From Lates calcarifer (lineage: Eukaryota; Chordata; Actinopteri; Centropomidae): a stretch of 64,000 nucleotides of DNA. Position 1 is the first letter of the stretch, and every line of letters begins with the position of its first letter. The notes beneath the pieces were generated by a model. The model was given only the letters and a program-made list of their open reading frames with translations, was not told the origin of the DNA and searched no databases. Below, piece by piece: positions 41,904 through 54,581 of this stretch. A program made the position numbers and the translations under genes. Location of the stretch: positions 17,352,136-17,416,135 of the forward strand of contig NC_066833.1 in the NCBI RefSeq assembly GCF_001640805.2, written 5' to 3'.

Positions 41904-44900
41904 GAGGATAGTAACAATTACAGATGCTTGTTTATGTCACTCATATGTATTATCACTGCCTGGAGCTGGAATGATGTTATTACACAGTTTAACTGCAGAC
42001 TGGTGGAAAATGTTCATTTTCAGCCAGTGCTACATGTGACAGTATTGTAATAATTCAGAACCATACATATACAAGGTCGTCTTTTTGTTTTGCAGTATTA
42101 TACAATTTTACATGTACCAGTCAGTGAAAGAATATGCAATCAGTGACTCTATTTACACCTGTAGATTGTGTGTTAACACAGGTATAAATGGTTCAGTGTG
42201 CTTTATCAGCTACTGTTACAGGAAGATTTGACAATGCACAACAACATTATATACTAAGAAAGCGAACCAGTAATCTGACTTCTGTGCATGCTTCATCAAT
42301 TTTTTTTTAGTGACTGTCAGTTTCTTGTCAATACATGTTTTTGTCTGCTTCATTGTATTTTGTTTCTTAGTTCTTGGTTTTGCTTATTTGGAGGCATGTA
42401 ACACCAGGCAAGCCCCTGTAATAATGCTTCTACAGTGCCATGAATAAAATATTGCATTTATTTTTCTCTAATGAAAGTATAAAGCAAATTGTTTTGTATA
42501 AAGATGAACTACCATAAATTCTCACATAGTGGCCTTTATTTAGCTCAGTGGCAGAGAGAACAAGAAGGTTTATATGAAAATCTGGCCTGTTCACCAGTTA
42601 ATGCAAACTCAGAATCTCTCCATCTTCATCTGCCGTTAAATGCAATTAAATGTCTATTTCCAAGGAGCCAGTTCTATCAATATAGTAAGAGTCAGTGACC
42701 ATGAATGAAACTCAACACCTCCTGCAGAGTTTTCATACAAAAAGTCCTACAGCTTTCCCTTTATAGGTTGGCTTTTAATGTGAAAAAACATCTGGGACAT
42801 GTTAGGTTTTGTTGACAGTTAATTGTTAACATCGATTGGGAGTATGGAGTAAGAAGAAATGACTGAAATTAATTCAAACAGAGTCTGACATTATTTAACT
42901 TTAATAGGGTGACTTATGGTAACCAACATGATTCACACTAATTCAACATAATTTTAGTGTAGACTGAGTCATGCTTTAACTTTGTTTTCATGCTATTATA
43001 ACAGTATTCTCACTGTATTCTCATCAGACGGTGACATTAAAGATCGTATATGTAATAAACACAGATACAGCAGTAACGATAGTCAGAAATAAAATAGATG
43101 AAAAGCAAAGATTGTGTGTCGCAGTTCTCATACCAGAATGGAGTAAACAGTGTCTGCGTTTACTTTGCATTTACTTGCATTTGAACCATGCCTCCAGTTG
43201 TGGTTAATTTCACCTGGTATTTTCTCTCTCTTCAGGGTCCAACACCCACGGAGATTCTCCAAATGCAGCATTTCAGATTACAAGGAGTTCCTCTTGAAAG
43301 GTGGAGGCTCTTGTCTGTTTAACAGGCCAACCAAGGTTAGGCACTCACGACTCTGCCCCTTTCAGCTGTCATAAATCACACTTTTTTTCTGTATCCTTCA
43401 GACTCTCTTGTCTTCTTTTGGCAGCTGTTTGAGGCAACAGAATGTGGGAACGGATTTGTAGAAGTGGGGGAGGAATGCGACTGTGGAGCGAGAGCAGTGA
43501 GTTACTTTTTTACTCCAGTGAGTCACGTCTGTTTTGTTGCCGTCTTGTTTGTTCAGACGAGTGAAGCTCATCCCCTCTTTATTTTTCAGGAGTGTTACAA
43601 GGAATGCTGCAAGAAATGTTCCCTTGCAAATGGGGCGCACTGCAGCAATGGCCCATGCTGCAATAACACGTGTCTGGTATGAGCTTTTCTTAAAGTTTTA
43701 CAGCACAAAATATCCGTTTCTCAAACATAAATTGAGACTTCTCCCATGTCGTCTTTTTCTTGCCAGTTCTATCCACGCGGTTACAGTTGTCGCTACGCTG
43801 TGAACGACTGTGATATCTCAGAGACCTGCTCTGGGGACTCTGGACAGGTGTTCTTATGTGGCACAATCACATTTTTTTGTTTCAAATGGTTCATCTCTGT
43901 CATTCTTTGCATTTTTAAGATCATGTGCACGGTTAAGACGTTACGCATTTGTAATTTTTGCAGTGCCCTCCCAACCTTCATAAACAAGATGGTTACCTCT
44001 GCCAGGTTAACCAGGTACGCACACTAATGACACCGGAACACTTTTTATTCAATCAGCCGCCCGACTGGCAGTTTTAGAGCAGCAGACTGAAAAATGTATT
44101 TATTCTCTTTTTTTCAGGGTCGCTGCTACAATGGAGAGTGCAAGACTAGAGAGAACCAGTGTAAATACATCTGGGGGTCAAGTAAGATTAAAACTCCTTT
44201 GCTTCACATTAGCTTTTATTAGTGTCAGTATCAGGATCAATATGCAGAGACACTGTATAAAAAGAGACTTTTGTAGTCAGGAGCTGTGCAGTTCACCCCT
44301 TTTCTCTTTTCTTCAGAGTCTGGAGGCTCAGAGAAGTTCTGCTATGAGAAACTGAACACTGAGGGCACAGAAAAGGGCAACTGTGGAAAAGATGGAGAGA
44401 AATGGATCCAGTGTAGCAAACAGTGAGTTTCAAAGAACTGCTAATTAAATTAAACATGGTATTTCCCCTGTGCATGTCAGCTCTGCAGTGTTTTCTGTCT
44501 CTACACTGAGGCTGTGCCTCAGTCCTTCCTTATGATCTTTTCTTACTGACAAGTGAGGAGATTGAAGTTATTTTGAAGTCAACCAACAGAGGGCAACAGA
44601 GGGCTCACCATGTCTTATTTTTTTTATACATTTATGAAAGTTGTTCATCTAGCTTTGCCTTAATGTTATGCAGCCCATTCAAAATGTGCATCAGTGCTTC
44701 TTTTTTTGAGCCTGCAGCTGTTCTTGTCTATGGAAGAGAGAGCTTTCTGTTAACAGTTTTTACCACACTTGTTTTTACAATGTTGTGTTCCAGCTCTCTT
44801 AATAAGTCCATGTTAAAAATCGGGGTCACTTTACAAAATTGGGATACTTTTCACAACTGGAAACAAAATTAGTGGAGTAAAGCAAGTCGGTTAAACACAT

Positions 44901-47900
44901 GTTTACACACAGAGAAATTAAAAATAATTCAAATGAAAATAGTAAGTAACTGTAAGGGTAAAAAAAATAAAATGTAGTCTTGTTGATAATTAAGAGGACC
45001 TTCTGTGAAATGGTGGGTATTAAGAAAAGATTTGAAGATGGAGATAGATGGGTAAGACCTGACAAGTCATAATGTGTTTTAAGTGAAACACTGGCATCTG
45101 TACAGATATGTTTTTGCTTGTCTTTTGCAGTGATGTGTTCTGTGGTTACCTTTTGTGTACCAACACTGGCCGCAACCCACGCATCGGAATTATGAAAGGA
45201 GAAATTACCACCACCTTCTTCAACCATAAAAATGGGCAGATAGATTGCAGGTTAACACATGTTTACTATATTATTTGAGCTGTTCATGTCCTGGAAACTT
45301 AGAGAATTAGAGCCAATGCTCCAAACGTTTTTGTTTCAATCTTCCTTGCATGATTTCTTAAATTCCCTCCCTCTCTCTTCACCTCTCCTCTATCTTTATC
45401 TGTCTCCCCCTTTCCTTCCCCCCTTCCTCTCCTCACAGTGGTGGACATGTTCTTCTGGATGATGAGACTGATTTAGGCTACGTGGAGGATGGGACTCCCT
45501 GTGGGCCGTCAATGATGTGCCTTGACCGCAAGTGTCTGCCCATCCAGTCACTCAATATGAGCACCTGCCCCACTGGACCTAATGGACAGGTGTGCTCTGC
45601 CCACGGGGTAAGTGTATAAAATTTTCGCTTCACTCACTATGGTCTGACAAGGTTCAGTAGGCAGTAAGTTTGGACAGACATCGACGGTACATCTGTTGTA
45701 TCACCTGTACAAAAGATTGTTTAACAGGTCTCGTCTTTGGTCAAGCTTACACTTGATTCAAAAAATGTACCTCACTCCGAGGAAATGACACTGTTTTTGC
45801 CTCTGATTTTCAAACTGAAAAAACATGGCAGCTCTTCTGTAAATGTTAGATTTCACCTACATTATCTACAAAAGTCATCTTCAAAATGAATGTCAAGCAG
45901 AAAATGGTCAGGCATTTGCCAAATAAAGCTTATTTAGATAATTGTTTTTAGTTTTGACGGCCTCAGTCAGTTCTCAGTAGATGTTTTACAAATCTCAGTC
46001 TTGTTTCTAACTTACCTGATTTGCTCATAACTTGCTACAGCTTGTCTATGTCGACCTAACTCACAGCTGATATATTATTACATGTAGAAGTAGTAGCAGT
46101 AGTAGTAAAAATACAAAAAATAAACATAAACATTAAAGAAACACTATGTTGCTTTTGCTGTGCAGCGGCAACAGTGGCCTCTGCAGCCATCAGTGGCATT
46201 TACAAGACGCTGGTACATTAAATTCTGTTGAGCTTCCCTGTCCAAGCGGTTACAGGTGCTAGAAGCAGCGCACCCCGAACACAGAAAACAAGCCTATCAA
46301 TCACTCAGGCAACAAAACAAAAGTATCAAAGGGCTTGATAAATGAAAGAAAGAATTAGCAAGCTTGCCTATCTATGTGTGATGTAGTACCAAAAAGCATT
46401 ATGCGTTTCACATAAGCATTACATACTTCTTGCATCATATCATACCTGCTTAATCCAATTTCTGTAGTGAAAGAACAGGCATTCAGAGTGCCAAGTGGGA
46501 ATGTCAGAGGCACCATTCTCCCTATTAATTCAGTGTACAATCCAAATAATTTTGAAGCTGTTACTTTAAGGTAAAATTGTAGTATAATGTTGCTTTAAAG
46601 TGCAATAAAACTGTAGATTACAAGAAGAAAAAAAAAGTTTAACTAAGATTCAATAAAAGACTAAAGACTGCAGCTTAAAAACAAGATTTGAATGGTTCTA
46701 TACATCTTGAGATACAGAGGTGTTTTCAGTCACTCGGTCTGATTATATCTTTTCAGGTGGAAGGTGTAGAAATGTAGCTTACAATGTCACTAAAGTCCAT
46801 GTACCAATAGGCTCACTCAAGATGTAGCCAGCACTGTGCATAGTGTTTAGATCTCTATCCGGCCTGATCTTAACTCAGGTGTCTTGCACATGATAGGCAA
46901 GAAGCAAGCATGATAAAAGCTGACAGACTGTTCTTATGATATTTTATTTCAGAATTTTATCTAACAGGATGTAAGTATTTCTGTTACTTCCTGCTCAAAG
47001 GAAGCCTACAGGGTGTTAGAGGCTATTCCTTCTTGACTGCAGCCTTTTGTCACTTCCCTGTGATGCCGTCACCTGCGTCAACAATAAAGGTGTAAGTTGT
47101 CCTACCCTCATGGGTGCAACAAAATTAACAGGACTGAAAAGGACTAAACAAGACAAAACTAACTTGTTGGGCAATCATGGTCTGTATATGAAGTCCTCAG
47201 GAGAGGTCTGATGAGGAAACTTTGAATGAAACCCTGCTGTTTTTGTAGATAATGATATTGTAGCTCTCATAACTTAATTCTTAGTTTTTCCTTTGCCTGT
47301 TTTATGAAAGATGTTTTGACAAGTCACAATAGGAAAAGCACAGGTGTAGATAATGAAATTAATAATGGCTGAATTCCATGTAGCTGCTTCAGTTTCCGGT
47401 CCTGGTAATGAGCATGCTTCTCACCGTTACAGTGTCATGAGTTACTGGAACAGATGAACAGAACAAGGACATTGTTAATGTTATTAGTAACACCTGTGAT
47501 TTTCCTGCTATGACATGTCAAAATGTCTGCTGTGAAAAAGGCTCATTGGGCTTCAGTACTGTGGGGCCTGGGGCATTTTCGTATTAGGTACGATTGCTTT
47601 ATACCATACCTGAGGGGAGCCATGATTGCCCCTCTTCTCCACTCCCCTGCCATTCAGGTTTCACATTAGTAATTTTGGCCCATACCCAAGTACACTTGCA
47701 TATTTGGACACTCTGATAAAGAAGGTGATGGTATGCATGTAGTTGGTTTGCAATCCACCAATTAACACAAAGTAGAAAATCAGTCTAAATAGCTGTCCAC
47801 TTCTGTGTTTTGGTACAGTAGTACTGACACCAAATTCGAACCGTACCCGATTACACATGAACTGTACTCAAGACCACCTTTTCAAGCGATACGGTTTCAC

Positions 47901-50900
47901 TGATCCATGCCAAGGTACAGTACAAGGTGTTCACACACTTAATTAAACAAGCTGGACTTTGGGGTCAAGTGTACTTGGATCCAGGCACAGGTCTCTCATG
48001 TGAAAATCCCCTTAGACACTGTTGTGTAATTCAACCAATTGGATTGAGTTCTGCTTGCTGTTAAAAATGTTTGCATAATTAAAAGTCTTTACAAAGCTGA
48101 CTTAGCAAAAAATGTTATAGTAGAACTGTGATGAAATTAATCTAGATCAGTTTCCACAATTATGTTTTATCTCTACCAACCCTTGATGCTATATGATCAA
48201 ATTTACACTGTACTAAGTGTTTATGTGAACGCCTCTGTTAACTGTGGATGAATAAAATGAAGACAGCTGCTGGGAATGTAGTGTGTCAGCACCTTTATTT
48301 AAAGCTCTTATGTTCCCCTCATCGCCTCATCTGTTTCTGTCATATCTGTACAGGTGTGCAACAATGAAGCGTCATGCACCTGTGACACCACCTGGGCAGG
48401 GACAGACTGTAGCATGCCCGACCCGCCTAAAGAGCCTGAGGCCACTCAGGACGAAGGACCCAAGGGTCGGTTTCTACCTCTGTGAACCTCTGACACCTGA
48501 TAGAATGAATAACACACACATTTAAATGCACTCATTTAATTTAGCCAAGATTCACACTGACATATGATTTTATACTGTATATTTTGTCATTCTGCTAGAG
48601 CTGAGTCAGGACAGATTCCTAGACGTGGCTTTCACAGGTGTGCTCGTGTCATTAACACTTCACATATAAAAATGGCAGCTGAAGGTGAATATAAAATCAG
48701 TGTTACATTTGTTTAGTTTGGTTCAGCTGTACACCTGATGGTTTGCCTACAGGGGGAGACGGGGAGGTGGTTAAGGGGGTGGGAAGCGTTACAGAGGGAA
48801 CCGTGTCACTTCATCCATGACTCTGAAGCAGAAGCCTGCTGTTTGTTTTTGACAGGGTGGTAATAATGCTCCTTTTCCCTCTGCACAGTGAGCGTGGCCA
48901 CTAACAGGCTGATAGGGGCAGTAGCAGGGACCATTCTGGCCCTGGGGGTGATTTTTGGAGGCACAGGGTGGGGAATAGAGTAAGCATCTTTAACCCTTTC
49001 ACAGCTCTTCCTCTCATAGTGGTGCCTCAGTGTGCGGGCGGTCTCGTGAGCCGGCCTGAGCCCGTGTGTGCGTCCCGGTGGCTTTGTGTTTTCTTGTGTG
49101 TTGGTGATGACCATATACTTGTCATGTGATTGGATGTTTTCAGTGTTGTGTGATTGATTGATGGATTCCCCCCTGCCTCCTCCTCCTACTCCTCCTCCTC
49201 CTCTCTTGCCACTTCCTGTTGTTCCCCATTACTACGAGCCTCTTTCTCCATCCTCCCTCCTCCTCTTCTTGTCCCTTTTCTTTCTCTTATTCTTAGTCGT
49301 TATGTGGTTGCTCCTGTGATCCTCTCCTTTCTGGGGCATGTGGGGCATTTAGATGGAAAACAGTCCTGAGAAGTGTCCAGTTAGTGACCTGGCTTGTCAG
49401 TCAGTGGTAGGCTGTGTGGTGACTGGGACCCCTAAAAACATTTTCTAGTGCTCATACTGCAGGCGACATATATATATCACCTGTCAATCTCTGTCTAATT
49501 AAACCTCTACAGTGACGGATACCCAGGTTCTAGTCTTCTGCACAACCTTAACAAACAGACCACTGATAATCACTACGTCAACTGACACCAGATAAATGTA
49601 AATATCCCAGGGCGTCTACCTCATTATCTCCACGTTACACACTAAAGGGGGCTGAAAAGCATGCAAGATACATTTTCAGATTCAGTCATTTTACTGTAAT
49701 AGTATTCTTATGGTTATGTTTTCTGTTCCATGTGAAGTCATCATTGTATAGTTGTTATTGATACAGTAAATGAGTACAGAAACTCATGTCTTTTTCCCCA
49801 TAACCCTTTACAGGTCCTAGTGCCACCAATCTAATAATAGGCTCCATCGCCGGAGCCATCCTTGTGGCTGCCATAGTGCTGGGGGGGACTGGATGGGGCT
49901 TTAAGTAAGCAACACGCCGCATGCCTCTCCCGCTCTAACTCTAGCATCCCTGCTGCTTCTAGACACCAGGGTTTGAGCTCCTGCTACAGAATATGGACAC
50001 CAGGGTGGACGACACACAAACATGAAGCATTGTTGCATGTTGAATAATCTTTTTTGTGGCAGCACTGAGACAAACATGCTTAACACGTATCTGAAATGCT
50101 CAGCTTCATCCAGCGTGCAGTCCTGGTTGTTTTCCTGAAGAGGATGTGGATGATATTCACATTATAGATGTGTAAAGGGTGATTTGGAGAGACACTGGGG
50201 GTTGTCTATGCATCTGTAGCAGAACCTCAAACTGATTGGACGGGCAGAGCTCAATGCTTGACATGCATGTTCAGTAAGGACCTAATAACAGAGATTCTCA
50301 CAAAACAGGGGAATGAATACTTTATGAATATGAATAACAGCTAAATGTTTTTTCTTTAATTTAAAAAAAAGCTTGTGTATGCCTGTATTAAGATAAAATC
50401 TTACTTCCCCTCTGAAATACAACAATATGCCTCTAATATATCTCTGTGTAGCTAGGAAATGTACTCTGTTGTACAATAGATGATGTTTAATAACTCACAA
50501 TCTTCCGCTAATTAGCCTGATGTCTTGAGCAACAGGGGTGTTACACATCTTAATCTAAATAGGCCTATAGAGTAAATGAGAAATACAATCCTGCAGTCAC
50601 CAAAGCATGCCAGGTAGCAAAGCATCATGGTTGTCACCAAAACAAAAACAAACAAAAAAAAGAAAGACAGAATAAGAAACAAAACATTTCTGCATGTTGA
50701 CTTGTTGATTTGGAGGAGGTCAGTTCATTGCACAAAGGCTGAGCCAAACCCAGAGTGATCTGGTCCAGGGTTGTCGTGCTCTCATCACTTCCATGATCTT
50801 TTTCTCAGTCCGTTACTGTTTGAGGGTGAGACTTTAAATGGAGTGGTGAGAGCGACACACACACAGAGAGAGAGGCAAGAGAGAATCCAGGACCTTTTTG

Positions 50901-52060
50901 TTGGTTGCAGCCTTTGTGCCATGGCTGGCCACACCCACCTGGATGGCCAGGCTCCGCCCTAGAGCAGAGCAGGACTCTCGGACCCGCCCACACCAGCTGC
51001 CATTGCTGCCTGCTTCACAGACCTGGTACAGACACAGCGCATTGCACTGCATGAACCACGCACAGCAATAGTGCCACCCTCAACTGGTCTACTATTGGAA
51101 CAGGTGCATGACAGAGTGATAGAAGCCCCACAACAAGCCACAGTACGGGGAGGTTATGCATCACTCCTGTTGTTGTATTTGTTGTTGTCCCACTGTTGTG
51201 GTAGTAGGTATTGTTGCTGCTGCTGCTGCTGTGGTTGTTGTTTATGTGGTTGTCTCCTCTTTCCCTCCTCTATAGAATATATTTTATGTTAGCTCTTTCC
51301 TCCCAGATGGTTATGTTTTGAGTGGAACTAATGTCTTTCCCATCAAAACTGGTAATCAGACATGTCTCCTACACTTCTTCACCTAGTAAACTGATGTTGC
51401 ACGTATAAGCCAGTCAGCACTTGTCTGCAAGAAGGCAACAGAGGACGTTTATATTCACAGAACTTAATATTCACACTCAGTTATTAGCTTATTTGAGTGA
51501 GTAGACTTTATTGCCCTTCTGCTCAATAAACTAGGTGAAAGCTTTTGTGGAGGTCACTCTGTGTTACAGATTCGTAACACAAAAGGAAATATAAAAAATA
51601 GAGTACATTGGATCCTAAATATAAAGTAATCTCTAGTCTCTTGTGGTCTTACAACAAGAAAAAATGATTAGTAAATCATATTGTACATCATCATAAATTG
51701 AGACAAAAGTTTGTGAATATAAATACCTTTGACTGTCTCTGCAGTCAAGGCCAAACTGGCCAACATGGACCAGCCTTTCCTCACTTCAGTGTCTTCAGCA
51801 TTTTGATGCCAAAGTTGCACAGATAACAGCAGTGAACGTTTTCATTTCATTCCATTGAATATAACAGGAAGTAAAAGAACCGTTTACAGCATTTGCTTGT
51901 GAGTACTATTGTGAACTGAAGAGATGAGTGTGGTTGCTTGTCCAGGTTGCACTAGCTGTGTTAGCAGGTGTGATTACTGCAGTCACTGACTCCTGTTTCT
52001 TATCTTCTCATAAGAAATGTGAAGAAACGGCGATACGACCCCAACGCCACAGCCATTTAA
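30689..52060 (+). CDS. adam23: ADAM23, non-proteolytic ADAM, exons 2 to last
   Basis: Type I membrane adhesion protein of the ADAM11/22/23 group, a neuronal LGI-protein and integrin partner. Exons: 30689-30906, 31399-31475, 35151-35214, 36188-36270, 36407-36470, 37742-37814, 38307-38374, 38577-38642, 38839-38907, 39701-39867, 40394-40478, 40562-40649, 41799-41850, 43236-43335, 43425-43496, 43590-43676, 43767-43847, 43964-44014, 44118-44181, 44317-44422, 45131-45250, 45439-45607, 48354-48465, one of 48889-48979 or 49814-49904, 52015-52060. All junctions keep phase, giving about 756 residues plus exon 1. Order: prodomain; furin-type site RRRKKR (exon 8); metalloprotease-like domain from [13 protein letters not shown]; disintegrin domain with AVNDCDIS in its loop; Cys-rich region; EGF-like module (CNNEASCTC...WAGTDC); transmembrane helix; short tail ending [15 protein letters not shown]. 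The HExxHxxGxxH zinc site is replaced by [15 protein letters not shown], as in mammalian ADAM23, so no protease activity is expected. Confidence 0.94.
35474..35545. repeat. (TAGA)n microsatellite
   Basis: About 18 uninterrupted TAGA units in an adam23 intron. Confidence 0.95.
35805..35832. repeat. (GA)n microsatellite
   Basis: About 14 GA units, followed by G-rich sequence (AAGGGGGGGG), in the same adam23 intron as the TAGA run. Confidence 0.9.
36895..37110. repeat. Probable dispersed repeat with GCAAACATGGTTAACAT
   Basis: The words GGGGCTAAGCAATATGG at the start and AGATGGCAAACATGGTTAAC then TAGCATGTTAGTGTTGTC later are typical of two repeats frequent in teleost introns. Diverged, without clear ends. 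Confidence 0.4.
39105..39400. repeat. Dispersed repeat of the ATTATTGGATGGAT...TGGAATTTGG type
   Basis: Blocks in order: TGTCTTGAGAATTATTGGAT, CACCATGGAATTTGGCAAAG, TCCTAATGACTTTGGTAGTC, CTCTTGCGCCATCATAAGGT and AGCGCCACAAGCAGGTCAAC. I know these from an abundant teleost repeat. It lies in the adam23 intron before the 39701 exon and does not reach the splice sites. Confidence 0.6.
41867..41899. repeat. (AC)n microsatellite
   Basis: About 16 AC units starting only about 16 bp after the donor of adam23 exon 14 (41850). Confidence 0.95.
47590..48010. repeat. Possible degenerate dispersed repeat
   Basis: The segment has mirrored words at its ends (GGCCCATACCCAAGTACACTT near 47678 against GGTCAAGTGTACTTGGATCC near 47962) and interior pieces TTCGAACCGTACCCGATTAC and ACATGAACTGTACTC. 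Their arrangement suggests an old inverted-ended DNA element in the long adam23 intron. The class is unknown. Confidence 0.4.
48599..48637 (+). CDS. adam23: Candidate 39-nt cassette exon of adam23
   Basis: A pyrimidine-rich acceptor (GTCATTCTGCTAG) and a donor (TTCACAG|GTGTGC) bound exactly 39 bases. Read in the phase left by the preceding exon (48465), they encode about 13 residues ([13 protein letters not shown]) without a stop. They leave the same phase for either downstream transmembrane exon. It would lengthen the juxtamembrane stalk. I know of no orthologous exon and have no transcript evidence. Confidence 0.35.
48889..48979 (+). CDS. adam23: adam23 alternative transmembrane exon A
   Basis: 91-nt exon with acceptor CTCTGCACAG and donor ATAGA|GTAAGC. 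It encodes [20 protein letters not shown] and continues [10 protein letters not shown], a hydrophobic helix ending GGTGWG like exon B. It enters in phase 1 and leaves in phase 2, exactly as exon B. It is therefore a plausible mutually exclusive partner. It is the less canonical of the two relative to the main mammalian isoform. Confidence 0.8.
49814..49904 (+). CDS. adam23: adam23 transmembrane exon B (canonical)
   Basis: 91-nt exon with acceptor CCTTTACAG and donor TTTAA|GTAAGC. It encodes [20 protein letters not shown] and continues [10 protein letters not shown], which as far as I recall is essentially identical to the transmembrane segment of the main human ADAM23 isoform. It joins in phase to the last exon (52015). 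Confidence 0.9.
50911..50962 (+). CDS. Weak candidate alternative last exon of adam23
   Basis: A strong acceptor (CTTTTTGTTGGTTGCAG) ends at 50910. Joined in phase to either transmembrane exon, it would give a tail of about 17 residues ([16 protein letters not shown] after the junction codon) and then TAG. This is only a splice-signal observation; no homology is known to me. Confidence 0.15.
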
Positions 52061-53628
52061 CCCAGGGAGAGATGGCAATCACTGATGGACTCCAAGGCTT
52101 CTTTAGTTGGCTACCTGACAGCTGGACTGCACTTATTGCTGCTGATCTTTGGCATTAGATTTACTTGAAAAAGACATAGTGGACATTTTAACAAATTCCA
52201 TCGTAGTAACATAAGAAATGCAGCCTTTTCCACATCACCTCACTCATGTAACAACCCCCACCCCTGCCCACCCTGATCTCTAGAGTGACAGAGCTCCTCT
52301 TCCATCCTTTAGTGCCAGTGCACAGGCGTTCAGGCGGAATCCACACCACTCTCTCACCTGGCATGATTATCCACACAAAGCGTGCTGCTTGCTGGCCCCC
52401 TGGCATGAAGAGCCCTCTCTACAGGGCTCTGCATGGCTACGAAAGCTATGAATATACCGCAAAAAAACATGAGAAAAAAAAGGAATTATCCAACGGAGGA
52501 GATAGCCTCCTTAAAAACTAAACCCAGTGGAAAACCGGTTGAAGCTCCTATAGTTCACGTTTAGGTGCTGTAGATGAATAAGGAGGCTGCATGTGAGGAC
52601 CCAAAAAGGCAGTGCAGACCACATGGTGAATGCATACACAGAATACTGTACATAAATAAGGAGTTCAGGTTTGGAATTATCAGTATATTTTACAAGGACA
52701 TCAACTGCTTTTGTTTTTTATCTTAGCATGTTGTATAGCGGGTGTTTTTGGCAATGTTATTGAAAATAAATACTGTACTTATGATTTGGGCCAAAACCGT
52801 AGTGGCACGCTGCACAGCCTGCTGTGATTGTCCGGCCAGAGGTCAAAGGTTAGATTCACCTTAGTGGACAGAGCAGCTGTGGTGTCGAGGAGAAGCACGT
52901 CAGTTCTAGAGGGATTCAGACCAAGATCATGTCAGATTAAAGTCACAAGATTACCCCACCCCCACCCCCTAAAGTATCTTCAACAGTGACTCAAAAGCCA
53001 AAGAACCAATCACCTGAACATATGGATGTTGTTGCACACAGAGCACTTTCCCCTCTGTCTGCAGCCAGTGGTGCCTCTCCTACTGTTGAGGGCATGAAGT
53101 CTGTCCACGCAGGCACTCACCTGTCCGGCCAGGTCTCACTTAACAGTCCTCATCAACACCCACTATACTGGCTTAGCCTTTTGCTCTCATAAACTCTTAG
53201 TAGAAATCAAGTTCAGCTCTACTGGTAACGCTGCATGCAATCACTATAGTGGGCTTATAATTCTATACGGGAGTCCCCAAAATCCGCAAGAAAAATATGC
53301 TACAAAAGATAGGTGCATGTCAACAACAAAAACATTTAACTTTTATTTACTATGCAAAGAGAGATATTGCACAAAAGTATGGGTAATATTGATATCAATG
53401 TAGACATGGAATTACAAAAACCTCTGCTAATCAGTTAAACTTTTGTATCTGGCCACTCCCACGTCTCATTTCATTTCGCTTCAACATACTCAAACTTTGA
53501 ATGGACAAATAACATTTTAAAAAAATAACTGAATCAATATTTCCAATGAAAAACAAGAGAGCACCCTTTTACATTTGTGGAATTGAAAATCATTTTTGTG
53601 TGTTTTTCATTCAGTCTGATATTTTTAA

Positions 53629-53660
<32 letters not shown>

Positions 53661-53880
53661 GCACACGCACACGATGTATGGTGCCTGTACATATTGAGGC
53701 CTGAACAGTTTCTTTGTGCAGGGCTATTATTTCTCGTCCAGCTGATAGTTGGTGTGTTCCAGGTGCTGCCATAGCACTGGCATCGTTGTAATCCTCCATG
53801 TTACTCATTGTCTGGTGTCCCTCTCTCACTGCATCATGTACAGTTGGACCGATGAATAAACTACTGACAAATTTTATCTG
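52061..53880 (+). other. Probable 3'UTR of adam23
   Basis: Non-coding sequence after the stop at 52058-52060. AATAAA signals lie at 52764-52769 and about 53854, so the transcript may end near 52.79 kb or near 53.88 kb. A short (AC)n run lies at 53641-53662. No gene was seen between here and the Ig gene. Confidence 0.5.
53641..53662. repeat. Short (AC)n microsatellite
   Basis: About 10 AC units, preceded by a CT run and followed by GCACACGCACACG. Confidence 0.85.
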
Positions 53881-54171
53881 AGCTTTGCTGTCTTTGTCAG
53901 ATCCTCACTGAACTGAATCTGTCCGCAGGAGTAACATTGCTACGACACATGGCAAAAGTGACCAGAAATTACGACAGCAACTGTAGTGATTTTGTACAAT
54001 AGATGTTCTTTGCTAAGACAAGTGTAAAGCTATATCTTTGACTACAACATATTACTGTATAAATTCATGGTCTTTTACACTTATAAGGTGTTATTAAAAT
54101 GAACCAAATATCAAAACCAAATATATAAGATAGTTCCCTCAAAGACACTATAAACATGCTGATTCACTTTC

Positions 54172-54310
54172 ATGTTTAGAGTTAGATGAGAAGATTGATA
54201 CCACTCTCATATCTGTAGAGTCCATTTGAAGCTTGTCACAGGGCCTGGCCAAGAAATACTCTGACACTTAACCACAAGCCCCCCTCTTCCTAGTGTGGCT
54301 TTAGCTCAAA
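54172..54310 (+). repeat. 5' fragment of the GAGTTAGATGAGAAGATTGA family
   Basis: AGAGTTAGATGAGAAGATTG, GATACCACTCTCATATCTGT and CACAGGGCCTGGCCAAGAAA are the edge and interior words of the repeat also present at 8.13 and 1.48 kb. Most of the interior is missing. Confidence 0.6.
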
Positions 54311-54581
54311 ATTTAATCTAAATATATTAACATGGATGAGTCTTATCTTTTCCGTAAGAGATGAAAGATTTAAGCTTGTGCTGCTCCTGTGGTTTACTTT
54401 TTTGACCTATGTGAGATCCTTTCTCTGATGGACCTTTAATTAGTTTAACATATGAAATGAAGACTTGAATTCTGTGTGCAGACGTGATCTGTTGCTCTGT
54501 AAAACTGAGGGAAATGTTGGCAACAAGTACCTTCAATTATAACCAACTTTTATTTACACAACATAGAAATATAGTCAATGC

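Noticed and set aside
50805..51141. Minus-strand frames opposite the last adam23 intron
   Set aside because: They are antisense to the candidate plus-strand exons; Cys/Ser-rich but without domain pattern or splice support.
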